Notes: generated from the sequence alone by a model not told the origin. A stretch of DNA of 64,000 bases from Collinsella sp. BG-O-102 (GCF_023656745.1 NZ_JAMOKO010000002.1:62001-126000), one strand, 5' to 3'. Numbered from the stretch's first letter, positions 44,750 to 54,567 are shown. Translations and numbers: made by a program.

Positions 44750-45418
44750 TTAGCGGCAAACGGCGGCTAAGCCCGCGGCGATGCGATGCGCCAGGCGCTC
44801 ATAGCCGGCAGGACTGTAATGCAGACCGTCCGGCATATAGAGCTCGCGGTGCTCCGGCAAAAACGGGCTGATGCCGCTTTGCGCATACAGGTCAATCACC
44901 GGCACGGAGTAGCGGTCGCAGACTTCAAGCATCGCTCGCACGTAGGCGGCCTGCGTCAACCCCAGGTGGTTGAGCTCGTCGCTTGCCGGGATATCCTTCT
45001 CGTGCTTACCACTCGTCTTGCATGGCGTCATAAACACGAGCTTTGCCTGAGGTGAGCGCGCCGTGATGGTTCGGATCAGATAGTCGACCGCACCATAGAA
45101 CTCATGCACATCGGTGCTGCCCAACTCGCCAAGCGGCACGTTGCGGCTAAAGTCGTTAACGCCGCCAAAGACAACATAGACATCGGCCGCATCGTCGATG
45201 CCGTCCAAGCGCTCGACAAATGAATCGCTGCGGTCGGCCTTGATGGCGATACGCGAACCCTTGATGCCAAAGTTCTCGACGACTGCACCTCCCAGCAACG
45301 CGCCCAGATGCGAAGTCCAAGAGATGTCGTTGCCGCCTGCGCCGCATCCGTTATCCCCCCATGTGGTCGAATCGCCAAAGCAGCAAATGGTCGATTCACT
45401 CAAGTTCTTCGTTTCCAT
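44750..45418 (-). CDS. SGNH/GDSL hydrolase, likely carbohydrate acetylesterase
   Basis: 222-residue SGNH hydrolase: block I CFGDSTTWG with the catalytic Ser, block III FGGVNDFSRN and the C-terminal DGLHYS with Asp and His. There is no signal peptide. In a pectin cluster it most likely removes acetyl groups from galacturonan or rhamnogalacturonan oligomers. The ATG at 45418 has GAGGAG 8 bases upstream; the longer frame lacks a site. It is 69 bp downstream of the methylesterase fusion gene. Confidence 0.82.
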   Translation of the reverse strand: METKNLSESTICCFGDSTTWGDNGCGAGGNDISWTSHLGALLGGAVVENFGIKGSRIAIKADRSDSFVERLDGIDDAADVYVVFGGVNDFSRNVPLGELGSTDVHEFYGAVDYLIRTITARSPQAKLVFMTPCKTSGKHEKDIPASDELNHLGLTQAAYVRAMLEVCDRYSVPVIDLYAQSGISPFLPEHRELYMPDGLHYSPAGYERLAHRIAAGLAAVCR

Positions 45419-45487
45419 AATCTTCTCCTCATCCGCCCATTGGCGGCCATACAGGTACGTACCGTTTATTTGCAGCATGCCGAGGGG

Positions 45488-47653
45488 CTATGCACGGTCG
45501 CATTTCGCAACGTGCGAATCGAGCCATTCGATATCCTCGACAAGATGTGTCACTCCCAGATGGTGTTCACCCGGACACACCTCGTGCCGCAGGCCATCTC
45601 TGCGACTCAGCAACTTGTAGGCATCGAGCACGATCTCGAGCTGTTCATCGACATTTTTCAGCCCGCGCGAACCGTTCAGATGATCTTCTTCGCAGCTCTG
45701 CACTAACAACGGGCGCGGCGCAATAAGCGAGGCAATATCGCCCATGTCGAGCAAGCGCCAAAGTCCGGGTGTGTAGTTGCAGCTGCAATTGCCGTTGAGG
45801 TGCAGCAGCGAATCATCGACACCGTACAGGTAGCCCGAGACAAACGTCTTACATACGCGTGGGTCGAGCGCCGCCAGATACAGCGTCATGTATCCGCCGC
45901 CCGAAAAGCCAAAACAGCCCAGGTCGTCCATGGCAATGTCGCCGCGCGCCTCTAGGTAATCGATCAGACGCATGTTATCCCAGGCGTTGAGACCCGCAAC
46001 GGTAAGTCCCAGCGGCTCGGCCATGCGCGCCTGGTTTAGGCACGTGCCGCGCAGAAAGCTGTTCTCGTCATCGCCCTGGCCCTTCCAGTCACGACGGTAT
46101 CCCCAACCGCGTGCGTCGGGGCAGACGGTCACGTAACCCATACGCGCCAAACGCAGACCGTAGTCGTAATTGAACTTACGCACAGCATCATCGACCGCCG
46201 GCACGCCCGTCACGCCCGCAACACTTGCGGCGCCTGCTCCCTGATGGCCATGCGGGCAGATATAGCAACACTTGCGGCCGTGTGCATCGAGCTTAGGCGA
46301 CTGCGGCTCGAGCAGGTAGAACGGCATCCAAACATCGCGCTCGACCTGCAACATCGCATGGGTGCGCACGATGCCGCCGGCAACCCGCACGCGGCTGAGC
46401 TCACGAATCTCAATCGGGACGCGGTCCATAAGCGAAAGGCCCAAAACATCGTACAGACGAGTCCTGGTCGCAATCTTCCATGCCTCAAAATCTGCAGGAG
46501 TCTTGCCCGTAAAAGCAGCCGAACGCCCCTCGCGCTTCAGCCGGGCACGCAGCGCAGGTTCGTCTTCGCAGTACGTCTCGATGTGCACGGTGCGGCCGTT
46601 GGCAGACAGTTCAGCCGTCTCAACCGCATCACCGTCGCCGCCCTCGGGATCCCAGCCATCCCCACCGGCAAGCACCTGCTCGCGAGCGTACCCGGCGGCA
46701 GCCATCACATCGAGTTCATTCGCCCACGGCACCCAGCCGGTAGTATCACCCGCCGGCCCATGCAGAATCGCGCCAGCATACTGCACGCAGTTGTGTGCCG
46801 CCGGCTTATTCCAATCCCACCAGCCTTCGCGCTTGATATGTCGCCCCAGCCAGCAATCGATCAGCACAGTTTGCGCCCATTCGCGCCAAGGACGACCCAG
46901 GTAGACCGAATCCGGCGCCACGCCATCCGGAGCTGTAAACGAACAGCCGTGGAACACAAAGCCGTGCGGCTCGCCTTCGGGCGTCGACGCCGCCGTCACG
47001 TAGCCGTTCACGTCCATATCGCGGTTGAGCGAGCGAATCTCGCACCCCTCAAAGTAGGCACGCGCGCCGCCAAAGATAAAGTCGACATCGCCCTCGATCC
47101 GGCAACGTCGAAAATACTGGCGCCCCACCCGGCGCGGCGCATACTGTTTGGGTCCTATAAACCCGCCCGGTTTGGCCTCATGCGGCGGCAGCGGACCCAA
47201 AAACAGCGTGTCTTGGTGTCCCTTAATGCAGCAGGCATCGACAACCAGACGGTCGCCATCAGCATACAGGGCAATCGCTTGACCGACCTCGCGCCCATCG
47301 CCCGCATCGTTTTCGATCGTGAGGTTCTCGAGCCGTACGTCGTCGGCATCGACCAAAACGGTATAGGTCCTAAACGTGCCGAGCGTGCCGTCGACGCCCG
47401 AGCCGTCCTCCGAAGGCATCTTGGCACCCAGGCTGCCCACGATACGCACGCTGTCGGCCGTCTCTCCCTCAATCGTCACATGCGGGCGATGAATCTCGAC
47501 CCGTTCGCGGTACTCACCCGGCTCGATATGGATTGTCACCGGCCGTCCGTCATTCGGACAGGATTCGTCAATTGCCTCCAAGGCCTTAGAGATACTGTGA
47601 TATGCCCCCGCACGCTCGGGCGAAACCTCAAAAAATCGTCTCTCACTCATCAT
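45488..47653 (-). CDS. Fused pectin methylesterase (CE8) and alpha/beta-hydrolase esterase
   Basis: 721-residue two-domain protein. Residues 1-330 are a CE8 beta-helix with all active residues: Gln147 in GHQDTLF, Asp191 in VDFIFGG and Arg254/Trp256 in YLGRPW. Residues 355-721 are an alpha/beta hydrolase of the acetyl-esterase type, with nucleophile Ser584 in GFSGGG, acid in SCEEDH (655-657) and His near 697. No signal peptide is present, so both de-esterifications would occur in the cytoplasm. The ATG at 47653 has GAAAGGA about 12 bases upstream. The gap between domains is short and in frame, so this is a real fusion. Confidence 0.88.
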   Translation of the reverse strand: MMSERRFFEVSPERAGAYHSISKALEAIDESCPNDGRPVTIHIEPGEYRERVEIHRPHVTIEGETADSVRIVGSLGAKMPSEDGSGVDGTLGTFRTYTVLVDADDVRLENLTIENDAGDGREVGQAIALYADGDRLVVDACCIKGHQDTLFLGPLPPHEAKPGGFIGPKQYAPRRVGRQYFRRCRIEGDVDFIFGGARAYFEGCEIRSLNRDMDVNGYVTAASTPEGEPHGFVFHGCSFTAPDGVAPDSVYLGRPWREWAQTVLIDCWLGRHIKREGWWDWNKPAAHNCVQYAGAILHGPAGDTTGWVPWANELDVMAAAGYAREQVLAGGDGWDPEGGDGDAVETAELSANGRTVHIETYCEDEPALRARLKREGRSAAFTGKTPADFEAWKIATRTRLYDVLGLSLMDRVPIEIRELSRVRVAGGIVRTHAMLQVERDVWMPFYLLEPQSPKLDAHGRKCCYICPHGHQGAGAASVAGVTGVPAVDDAVRKFNYDYGLRLARMGYVTVCPDARGWGYRRDWKGQGDDENSFLRGTCLNQARMAEPLGLTVAGLNAWDNMRLIDYLEARGDIAMDDLGCFGFSGGGYMTLYLAALDPRVCKTFVSGYLYGVDDSLLHLNGNCSCNYTPGLWRLLDMGDIASLIAPRPLLVQSCEEDHLNGSRGLKNVDEQLEIVLDAYKLLSRRDGLRHEVCPGEHHLGVTHLVEDIEWLDSHVAKCDRA

Positions 47654-47703
47654 CAGTCACCGCGTCCTTTCGTCGTAGACCGTCTACGTTGCAGTTTCGG
47701 CAT

Positions 47704-47748
47704 ATAAAAAGTTCGCGCAATGGGTCGGGAAGGCCCTGCCCATCGCGC
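47704..47748 (-). terminator. Terminator-like hairpin after GH28
   Basis: On the minus strand GCGCGATGGG pairs with CCCATTGCGC, followed by GAACTTTTTA. It lies between GH28 and the methylesterase gene and may reduce readthrough. Confidence 0.6.
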
Positions 47749-47787
47749 GCCACGACATACCGAATGTAATTGTTTAGGAGCAAACGC

Positions 47788-49383
47788 CTACGCACGGATA
47801 ACCTTGTCGACGTTCTGGAGCTGCAGTTCCTCGCCGTCCTGGCCCTCGATCACCACATTTTGCAGGTCGAGTACCTTGACGTTTTGCGCGATGATGCCCT
47901 GGCGCACCATGGGCTCAACGCCGCAGGCCATGGCCGGGACAAAGGGCTCGGCATCCGGCGCGAAGGTCACGTGGACATCCTGGAACGTCAGGCGCGTCAC
48001 TTTGCTCTCGGGCAGGCCCGTGATGTAAGCAGCAGCCGCGTGGCAGTTAGTAGCCTCGATATCACAAAACGTCGTGGCACCAAAGCCAGGTGTGCGGTCG
48101 TCGACGGGCAGTGCCTCGCGAGACTGCACGTAGTCGGTCTTGCCGTCCTTGTCGCAGAAGTAGAACGAGTTGACCACGAAGGGCGTAAGCACCTCGTCCA
48201 TACGAATGTGCTCGAAGGTGATGCCCTCGTTAACGGCGTCCTTGCCGCGCCCGCGGCGGGTCTTGACGCGCAGGCCGCGGTCGGTGCGCTCAAAGAGGCA
48301 CTTGCTCACGGTAAGGTCCTTGATGCCGCCGGCAGCCTCTGAACCCAGGACCACGGCGCCGTGACCATCGTGCATGTAGCAGTGAGAGATCAGCACGTCG
48401 TGTGTGGCGGGACGAAGCTCGGGCTCAATGCCCAGCTTGCCGCTCTTGATGGCGATGCAGTCGTCACCCACCGAGAACTGACAGCCAAGGATGCGGACAA
48501 AGCCGCAGCTCTCGGGATCGAAACCGTCGGTGTTGTGGGAGTTCTTGGGGCCCTCGATGGACAGGCAGAGCGCATCGACGTGCTCGCACAGGATGGGGTG
48601 GATGTTCCACGCCGGGCTGTTGCGGACGGTGAAGCCGGCAAGGCTCACGTTTTGGCACTCGGACAGGAAGATCATGCGCGGACGGGCGACCTCGCGGCCC
48701 TCCTCCGGGCGAAAGATGTTCTTAAAGTCCTTGTTCCACCAGTTGTCCTCGGCAAAATCGGTCTGACCGTCAATCGCGCCGCGACCATAGATGCACACGT
48801 CGTGCACGCCCAGACCCGTAAAGGTAGAACAGTAGGTCGAGAAGCTCTCCCCCTCCCAGCGGCCCAGGGGCAGCATATCGGTACCGGCATAACCGGCGCC
48901 CTCGTTGCCCGTGACCGTTCCCGGAATGTAGGCAAGCGCGGCACGATCGTGGCGGGCCAGCAGCACCGCTCCCTCGGCGAGCTCGATGTTGATATTGCTC
49001 TTAAGGAAGAGAGACTTGATGCGATAACTACCGGCGGGGATCAGCACGCGGCCACCCTTGGGGCAGGCCATGATGGCAGCCTGGATGTTGGTGGTGTCAT
49101 CATGCTCGGCATCGCCCTTGGCGCCACAGTCGCGAACGTTGATGGTAAAGGGCTCAGCCGGCGTGGTGACACCTACGCTCAGCTCACGCTCGCCACAGAC
49201 AAAACGGACCAGGTTGCGCTTGCCGGGGGTCAGGCCGTCGACATAGGTCTCGACCGTATTCGTGGTACCGGCGGGCTCGTCGTTGACAAAGATCTCCCAC
49301 GTATCGGCGCAGGTAAAGTAACCTCCGTCGTCAAGCTCGATAACCGCCGCGCGCGCGTTGCGCCAGATAACGTTCGTCTCCAT
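47788..49383 (-). CDS. GH28 polygalacturonase/exo-galacturonidase
   Basis: 531-residue right-handed beta-helix hydrolase. Catalytic motifs: NTDGFDP (Asp286), GDDC (Asp307 and Asp308), GHG (His341) and RVKT (372-375). A beta-sandwich domain of about 80 residues (WEIFVNDEPAGTTNTVETYVDGL) precedes the helix, as in exo-acting members. No signal peptide, hence cytoplasmic cleavage of galacturonides. The ATG at 49383 has GAGGGAG 7 bases upstream; the frame extends five codons further without a site. Confidence 0.92.
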   Translation of the reverse strand: METNVIWRNARAAVIELDDGGYFTCADTWEIFVNDEPAGTTNTVETYVDGLTPGKRNLVRFVCGERELSVGVTTPAEPFTINVRDCGAKGDAEHDDTTNIQAAIMACPKGGRVLIPAGSYRIKSLFLKSNINIELAEGAVLLARHDRAALAYIPGTVTGNEGAGYAGTDMLPLGRWEGESFSTYCSTFTGLGVHDVCIYGRGAIDGQTDFAEDNWWNKDFKNIFRPEEGREVARPRMIFLSECQNVSLAGFTVRNSPAWNIHPILCEHVDALCLSIEGPKNSHNTDGFDPESCGFVRILGCQFSVGDDCIAIKSGKLGIEPELRPATHDVLISHCYMHDGHGAVVLGSEAAGGIKDLTVSKCLFERTDRGLRVKTRRGRGKDAVNEGITFEHIRMDEVLTPFVVNSFYFCDKDGKTDYVQSREALPVDDRTPGFGATTFCDIEATNCHAAAAYITGLPESKVTRLTFQDVHVTFAPDAEPFVPAMACGVEPMVRQGIIAQNVKVLDLQNVVIEGQDGEELQLQNVDKVIRA

Positions 49384-49432
49384 GGGTTTCTCCCTCAAAA
49401 AGATGCTCTAAAGGCAAATTGTACGCTGTTGA

Positions 49433-49475
49433 AAAAGGGCCGTGCCTGCCGGCGGAATTCCGGTGGCACGGCCCT
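49433..49475 (-). terminator. Intrinsic terminator after the GPH transporter gene
   Basis: GGGCCGTGCC and GGCACGGCCC with inner CCGG pairing; CTTTTTC follows on the minus strand. GH28 beyond it may depend on readthrough or its own promoter. Confidence 0.85.
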
Positions 49476-49498
49476 GTGATTTGGACGATATGTCGGCC

Positions 49499-51058
49499 TT
49501 ACTCGGCGGGAGTTACGCTACCGTCCTGGAAGCCAACGTTGTTGTGGGCAAAGCAGTCCTCGTACTTAAAGCCGGAGAGCTCCTCGCAAAGCGCCTTGAC
49601 CTCGGGCTTGACGTCGGCCATCTTGCCACCCTCCTTGACTCGGTGAATCTCGTCGCAAAGGACGTCGCACTGCTCCTTGTCGATCTTGATGCCGCGGGCA
49701 AGGACGGCCGCAAGCAGGAAGAAGCCGGCGCAGCCGATGATCATGTAGCCGCAGATATACAGAGGCACGGTAGCGGGCTGGGTCACGGCGTCGCTATTGC
49801 CGGCGGTCTGAATGAAGCCGGAGGCAGCAAGGACGATAGCCCACACGTTGACGGCGATAGCCTGGGCGATCTGCTGGCAGAGCTGCTGCGCGGAGCTGTA
49901 GATGCCCTCGCGACGACGCAGGGTGATGAGCTCATCGACATCGGGGATGTAGTTGAGCAGAACATCGGGCAGGTACTGGAAGCCGACGTAGAAGAACTTC
50001 CAGATGGCGAAGATGATGGGGTAGGCGATCATGGCGATGGCGACCGTGGAGGTGCCATTGATCTGACCAAAGGCGAAGTAGTTGTAGGCGATGATGCACG
50101 CAGCGCAACCGACGTTGGCCAGGTACCAAGACTTGTGGAAGCCCTTCTTGGCCATGAGAGCGACCCAGATGGCGGTGCAGACGATAGCGACGACCTTGCC
50201 AGGCATCTCCATCACGGACTCGTAGGACTTAGGAATCTGCAGGCAGTAGACGATGAAGAAGGACAGGCAGGCAGACCAGCAGGCAGCAGCGAGCTTCGTG
50301 GAGACCTGTGCGTACAGGACCTTGCGGAAGGACTTGTTGCGGAAGGTGGAGATTACGTCGATGAAGAACTTCTTGATACCCTCGCCGACGCTCTCGATCT
50401 TCTCCTGAGCGACCTCCTCGGGGGTGTGCTCCCACGTGGACAGGTACACGCAGAGCAGCGAGATTGCCATGACCGAAGCGTTGATCGTAGCGATGATGAA
50501 GTAGCTGAACGGGTTGGTCTCGCCGAAGGTGCCAAAGCCGAAGCCCACAAGTGCAGCCATCAGGAAGCCGGCGGCGTTACCAAAGAGATGCTTGTAGCCG
50601 GTGAGGTACGTACGCTCCTTGAAGTCATCGGTCATCTCGATGGTAAGCGGCGACAGGTTGGCGGTGCAGAACGTATACGCGACGTTGTAGATCAGGTACA
50701 GCACAAAGTAGTACGGGAAGCCAAACGGCGTAGCCACGAAGATGAGCGGCTCGGCGATCATCATCGGGATGGCCAGCAAGATCCAGAAACGACGACGACC
50801 AAAGATGCGGCCAATCTTGGTGGCATAGAAGTTATCGGCCACAAAGCCCATCAGCGGGCAAAGAATAGCGTTGACATAGATGGCAAACGAGCTGATCAGT
50901 GCAGCCTCGCCTGCGGACAGGCCACACTCCGTGGACAGGAACAGCACCATGTAGCTGTGCGTAAAGGTCAGGGCACCGGAATTGAGCATACCGCCCATAC
51001 CAAAGCCCAAGCGCGTCCAGAATGTGATCTTACGCTTTTTTCCGATCTTATTAGTCAT
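49499..51058 (-). CDS. GPH-family (MFS) sugar/uronide transporter
   Basis: 519-residue, 12-helix carrier of the glycoside-pentoside-hexuronide:cation symporter family. Helix 1 region ITFWTRLGFGMGGMLNSGAL, the loop ADNFYATKIGRIFGRRRFWIL between helices 2 and 3 (the D-x-x-x-x-x-x-x-x-G-R-x-R-P-like signature) and the central EYKTGKR-like loop support this. A C-terminal cytoplasmic tail of about 60 residues is longer than usual. It probably imports galacturonides for the cytoplasmic hydrolases encoded downstream. The ATG at 51058 has GAGGGAG upstream. AACGTT operators lie within 260 bp upstream. Confidence 0.87.
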   Translation of the reverse strand: MTNKIGKKRKITFWTRLGFGMGGMLNSGALTFTHSYMVLFLSTECGLSAGEAALISSFAIYVNAILCPLMGFVADNFYATKIGRIFGRRRFWILLAIPMMIAEPLIFVATPFGFPYYFVLYLIYNVAYTFCTANLSPLTIEMTDDFKERTYLTGYKHLFGNAAGFLMAALVGFGFGTFGETNPFSYFIIATINASVMAISLLCVYLSTWEHTPEEVAQEKIESVGEGIKKFFIDVISTFRNKSFRKVLYAQVSTKLAAACWSACLSFFIVYCLQIPKSYESVMEMPGKVVAIVCTAIWVALMAKKGFHKSWYLANVGCAACIIAYNYFAFGQINGTSTVAIAMIAYPIIFAIWKFFYVGFQYLPDVLLNYIPDVDELITLRRREGIYSSAQQLCQQIAQAIAVNVWAIVLAASGFIQTAGNSDAVTQPATVPLYICGYMIIGCAGFFLLAAVLARGIKIDKEQCDVLCDEIHRVKEGGKMADVKPEVKALCEELSGFKYEDCFAHNNVGFQDGSVTPAE

Positions 51059-51134
51059 CGAGCTCCCTCTCTTTTCTCGATTGTCTTGCAGCAAGACATT
51101 GGAGTCCACACTGACATCTGTCTGCCCAGCGTTC

Positions 51135-51311
51135 AGGGTGAACGTTTAGTTAGATTATGCGCGATTGCTTATGACAGGTGAACGTTCACTTGAATAATAT
51201 CCTTGAACGGTCGATTTTTACCGCTGAACGGACACAATTGAGATCCTCACACCTATTTTCTGCTGGTAAGGGTGCCATGCTGGACAGCCATGAGATAGGT
51301 GAACGTTTATC
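51135..51311. promoter_or_regulatory. LacI operator cluster upstream of the GPH transporter
   Basis: AGGGTGAACGTTTAGT (51135-51150), AGGTGAACGTTCACTT (51176-51191) and AGGTGAACGTTTATC (51297-51311), plus weaker TGAACGG sites near 51204 and 51231. Multiple sites over 180 bp would allow looping. The 355-bp gap holds no gene. Confidence 0.75.
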
Positions 51312-51344
51312 AGATTTTCCAACATATTCACTTAACCACGAAAC

Positions 51345-51378
51345 GAAAAAGCCCCGCCGGGAACACTCCCGATGGGGC
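51345..51378 (-). terminator. Intrinsic terminator after uxaA
   Basis: On the minus strand GCCCCATCGGGA pairs with TCCCGGCGGGGC, followed by TTTTTCGTTT. Confidence 0.88.
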
Positions 51379-51413
51379 CGGTGACATCTTGCTATGCTTG
51401 GGCGCACTTGCCG

Positions 51414-52898
51414 CTACAAGCAGACGCCGTCCTTCCAGATACTGATCTCGTGACAGCCACGGCGCTCAGCACTCGTGAGCTTACCGCTCGCCGTCTCCAG
51501 CACCAGCTGGTACAGATCGTGGGCAGCCTCGTCGAGCGTACGCTCACCCGTGGCAATCACGCCAGCGTTAAAGTCCATCCAGTTGGCCTTGTGGTCGCAC
51601 AAACGCTGATTGGTGAACACCTTGAGGGTAGGCGCCGGCGCGCCAAACGGTGTGCCGCGGCCGGTCGAGAACAGAATCACGTGGCAGCCGGCAGCCGTCA
51701 ACGCCGTGGTGGATACCATGTCGTTGCCCGGACCGCACAGCATGTTCAGGCCGTGTTTATTTGCCTGGCCGGCATACGGCAGCACGTCGACGATGGGGGC
51801 AGATCCGCCCTTTTGCACGCAGCCGCAGCTCTTGTCCTCGAGCGTGGTAATACCGCCGTCCTTGTTGCCGGGACTCGGGTTCTCATAAACGACCTCGCCG
51901 TGGCTAATAAAGTAGTCCTTAAATCCATTGAGCATGTCGGAGGCAGCGTTAAAGACCTGCTCATTCTCGCAACGGTCGAGCAGGATGCTCTCCGCGCCAA
52001 ACATCTCGGGCACCTCGGTAAGCACCGACGTGCCGCCACGGGCGACGACCATATCGCTCACGCGACCGATCGTGGGGTTGGCGGTAATGCCCGAAAGACC
52101 GTCGGAGCCGCCACACTTAAGACCAATGACCAGCTCGGAGGCCGGAATGGGCTCGCGCTTGGACTGCTTTGCCAGGTCTGCCAGCTCGGCCAGAATCTTG
52201 TGACCCTCGATTTGCTCGTCGGCTACATCCTGGCAGGTGAGAAAGCGAACGCGCTCGTGATCGAAGTCACCGAGCTCGTCGAGCACCTGCTGGTGTGTGC
52301 AGTTCTCGCAACCGAGCGACAGGAACAGCACGCCGGCCGCATTAGGATGACGCGAGAGCGCCACCAGCAGACGACGCGTCTGGGCATGGTCGGCGCCGGT
52401 CTGCGAGCAGCCAAAGGGATGCGGGAAGTAGTAAACACCCTCCAGCGAGCCATCGACCAGATCCTGGGCCTGCTCACACATGGCACGGGCGACTTCGTTG
52501 ACACAGCCGACCGTGGGGATGATCCACAGCTCATTACGCGTCGCGGCACGACCGTCGGCGCGGCGGAAGCCCATAAAGGTCTCAGGCTCAACGGGATCCA
52601 CGACCGGATGCGTGGGGTTGTAGGCGTACTCGACCTCGCCCGAAAGGTTGGTCTTCACATTGTGCGTGTGGAGCCACTGACCGGGCTGGACATCGCCCGT
52701 CACATGGCCGATAGGAAGGCCGTACTTGATGACGTCCTCCCCTGCGGCAATCGCGCGCACCGCCATCTTATGGCCCTGCGGAATATCCTCCACGGCCACG
52801 ACCTCGCCCACCCCGGGAACCGCGACGGCAGTGCCCTTGGCAAGCGGCGACAGCGCAACGATCACGTTATCGGCCGGATTGATCTGGATAGTATTCAT
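51414..52898 (-). CDS. uxaA: Altronate dehydratase
   Basis: 494-residue UxaA/GarD-family dehydratase that converts altronate to KDG. The N-terminal SAF domain (IQINPADNVIVALSPLAKGTAV...GEDVIKYGLPIG) and the C-terminal domain with GFRRADGRAATRNELWIIPTVGCVN, HPFGCSQTGADHAQTRR, GLKCGGSDGLSGITANP and ILFSTGRGTPFG are standard. It is the last step of the saturated galacturonate branch. It lies 81 bp downstream of uxaB with a hairpin between. Confidence 0.96.
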   Translation of the reverse strand: MNTIQINPADNVIVALSPLAKGTAVAVPGVGEVVAVEDIPQGHKMAVRAIAAGEDVIKYGLPIGHVTGDVQPGQWLHTHNVKTNLSGEVEYAYNPTHPVVDPVEPETFMGFRRADGRAATRNELWIIPTVGCVNEVARAMCEQAQDLVDGSLEGVYYFPHPFGCSQTGADHAQTRRLLVALSRHPNAAGVLFLSLGCENCTHQQVLDELGDFDHERVRFLTCQDVADEQIEGHKILAELADLAKQSKREPIPASELVIGLKCGGSDGLSGITANPTIGRVSDMVVARGGTSVLTEVPEMFGAESILLDRCENEQVFNAASDMLNGFKDYFISHGEVVYENPSPGNKDGGITTLEDKSCGCVQKGGSAPIVDVLPYAGQANKHGLNMLCGPGNDMVSTTALTAAGCHVILFSTGRGTPFGAPAPTLKVFTNQRLCDHKANWMDFNAGVIATGERTLDEAAHDLYQLVLETASGKLTSAERRGCHEISIWKDGVCL

Positions 52899-52937
52899 TA
52901 CAAATGGTCCTAACCCTACAGGTTGAGCAGAAGTCGA

Positions 52938-52967
52938 GACGCGGGCACGCCGTCCCGCGCCCGCGTC
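52938..52967 (-). terminator. Hairpin between uxaB and uxaA
   Basis: GACGCGGGC and GCCCGCGTC with a 12-base loop and no T-run. It may stabilise or tune the downstream part of the mRNA rather than stop transcription. Confidence 0.5.
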
Positions 52968-52979
52968 TGCGCCGGAAAT

Positions 52980-54494
52980 TTACGCCTGAGCGTTGGCGAA
53001 GGCCTGCTTGGCGCCCTCGGCACGCACGACAGCGAGCGCGCTGACGACAAACTCCTCAAGACCTGCGATTTGCGTAAGGTCCTCGCCCCACATCTGCTCG
53101 TTGGTGAGCACGTCGTGCACCAGCTGGGCATCGTCGGCGCCGGCATGGGCGGCGTAGAAGTCGAGCACGAAGGCGTCGTCCTGAGCGGTGTACTCGGTGC
53201 CGTCGGAGCGACGCAGGTGCAGGCCGTCGCCCTCGCGGGACACGAGCTCCTGCGTGTAGAAGGAGATGAGCGTAGCGAGGCTCGTCGCCAGGCACTTGGG
53301 CAGGTTGCCGGTCTCGGCAACGTAGTCCTTGAGTGTGGGCAGGTCGCGAGCGCGCCACTTAGCCGTGGAGTTGAGGCAGATGGAGAGCAGCGCATGATCA
53401 ATAAACGGGTTGTCGAAGCGGTTTTCGACGGCGGCGGCAAAGGCCTTGCAGTCCTCGACATCCAAGTCGGCGGCAAGCGTCGGAATGACCTCGTCGTAGA
53501 GCATGGTGTTCATGAAGCCGCGAATGGTCTCGTCATGCATGCAGTCGCGCACGATATCAAAGCCGGCAACCCAGGAACCCGGAACGAAGGCGGTGTGGGC
53601 ACCGTTGAGGATGCGGACCTTGCGCTTTTTGTACGGGGTGACGTCGGGAGTCACAAAGACACCCGGAAGACCAGCCTTCACAAAGGGAAGCTTCTCGGCA
53701 AGCGACTCGTCACCCTGGATGCCCCACATCTGAAAGGGCTCGCGCACGGCCAGGAAGGGATCCTCGTAGCCCAGACGCTCAGCCACCGCGGCGGCCTCGG
53801 ATGCGTCGCGGATACGGCCCGGTACGATGGTGTCGACGAGCGTGGTGCAGACGGTGCAGTCGTTGGCCATCCACTGCGCAAACTCGTCCTCCCAGCCCCA
53901 GTCGCTCACATACTGGTTCATGATGCGCAGCAACTCCTCGCCGTTGTGATCGATGAGCTCGCAGGCGAGGACGATGACGCCCGGCTTACCGGCAGCCCAG
54001 CGGGTGTGGAGCACCTGGGCAAGCTTGGCGGGGAAGCTCGCAGGTGGCATGTCGTCGGCCTTGCAGGACGGGTCATAGGCGATACCGGCCTCGGTGGTGT
54101 TGGAGACGATAATCTCTAGGTCGTCGGAGACAGCGACCTCCATCATGGCGCGGTAGTCGTCCTCACGATACGGGTTAAGGCAGCGGCTGCAGGCGCTGAT
54201 CACGCGGGACTCGTCAACCGTGTTGCCGTTCTCCTTGCCGCGCACCAGCACGGTGTACAGGTCGTCCTGGGCATTGATGCCGTCGGCAAAGCCAAAGGCA
54301 CCGCTGATGGGCTGCACCATGACGACCTTGCCGTTCCAGCCGGTGGCCTCGTTGCCCATGTCAAAGAAACGGTCGACGAAGGCGCGCAGGAAATTGCCCT
54401 CGCCAAACTGTAGAACCTTCTCGGGAGCGTCCTTGGGCAGCAGATAGCCCTTGTAGCCGATCTTCTCGAGCGCATCGTAGCTGATGTTCTCCAT
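52980..54494 (-). CDS. uxaB: Tagaturonate reductase (altronate oxidoreductase)
   Basis: 504-residue member of the mannitol dehydrogenase family. N-terminal VLQFGEGNFLRAFVDRFFDMG binds NAD; SNTTEAGIAYDP and the C-terminal KKRKVRILNGAHTAFVPGSWVAGFDIVRDCMHDE, with the Lys/Asn/His active site, are typical of UxaB. It reduces tagaturonate to altronate between UxaC and UxaA. It is downstream of uxaC after a terminator-like hairpin. Confidence 0.95.
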   Translation of the reverse strand: MENISYDALEKIGYKGYLLPKDAPEKVLQFGEGNFLRAFVDRFFDMGNEATGWNGKVVMVQPISGAFGFADGINAQDDLYTVLVRGKENGNTVDESRVISACSRCLNPYREDDYRAMMEVAVSDDLEIIVSNTTEAGIAYDPSCKADDMPPASFPAKLAQVLHTRWAAGKPGVIVLACELIDHNGEELLRIMNQYVSDWGWEDEFAQWMANDCTVCTTLVDTIVPGRIRDASEAAAVAERLGYEDPFLAVREPFQMWGIQGDESLAEKLPFVKAGLPGVFVTPDVTPYKKRKVRILNGAHTAFVPGSWVAGFDIVRDCMHDETIRGFMNTMLYDEVIPTLAADLDVEDCKAFAAAVENRFDNPFIDHALLSICLNSTAKWRARDLPTLKDYVAETGNLPKCLATSLATLISFYTQELVSREGDGLHLRRSDGTEYTAQDDAFVLDFYAAHAGADDAQLVHDVLTNEQMWGEDLTQIAGLEEFVVSALAVVRAEGAKQAFANAQA

Positions 54495-54530
54495 CTGTGT
54501 CTCTCCTTAGATAGCTGTTAGCGTGCAAGC

Positions 54531-54567
54531 AAAACGGGGGCGCCGTGTGTGGCAACGGCGCTCCCGT
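54531..54567 (-). terminator. Intrinsic terminator between uxaC and uxaB
   Basis: On the minus strand ACGGGAGCGCCGT pairs with ACGGCGCCCCCGT around an 8-base loop, then TTTGC. Partial readthrough may set the uxaC to uxaB ratio. Confidence 0.75.
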
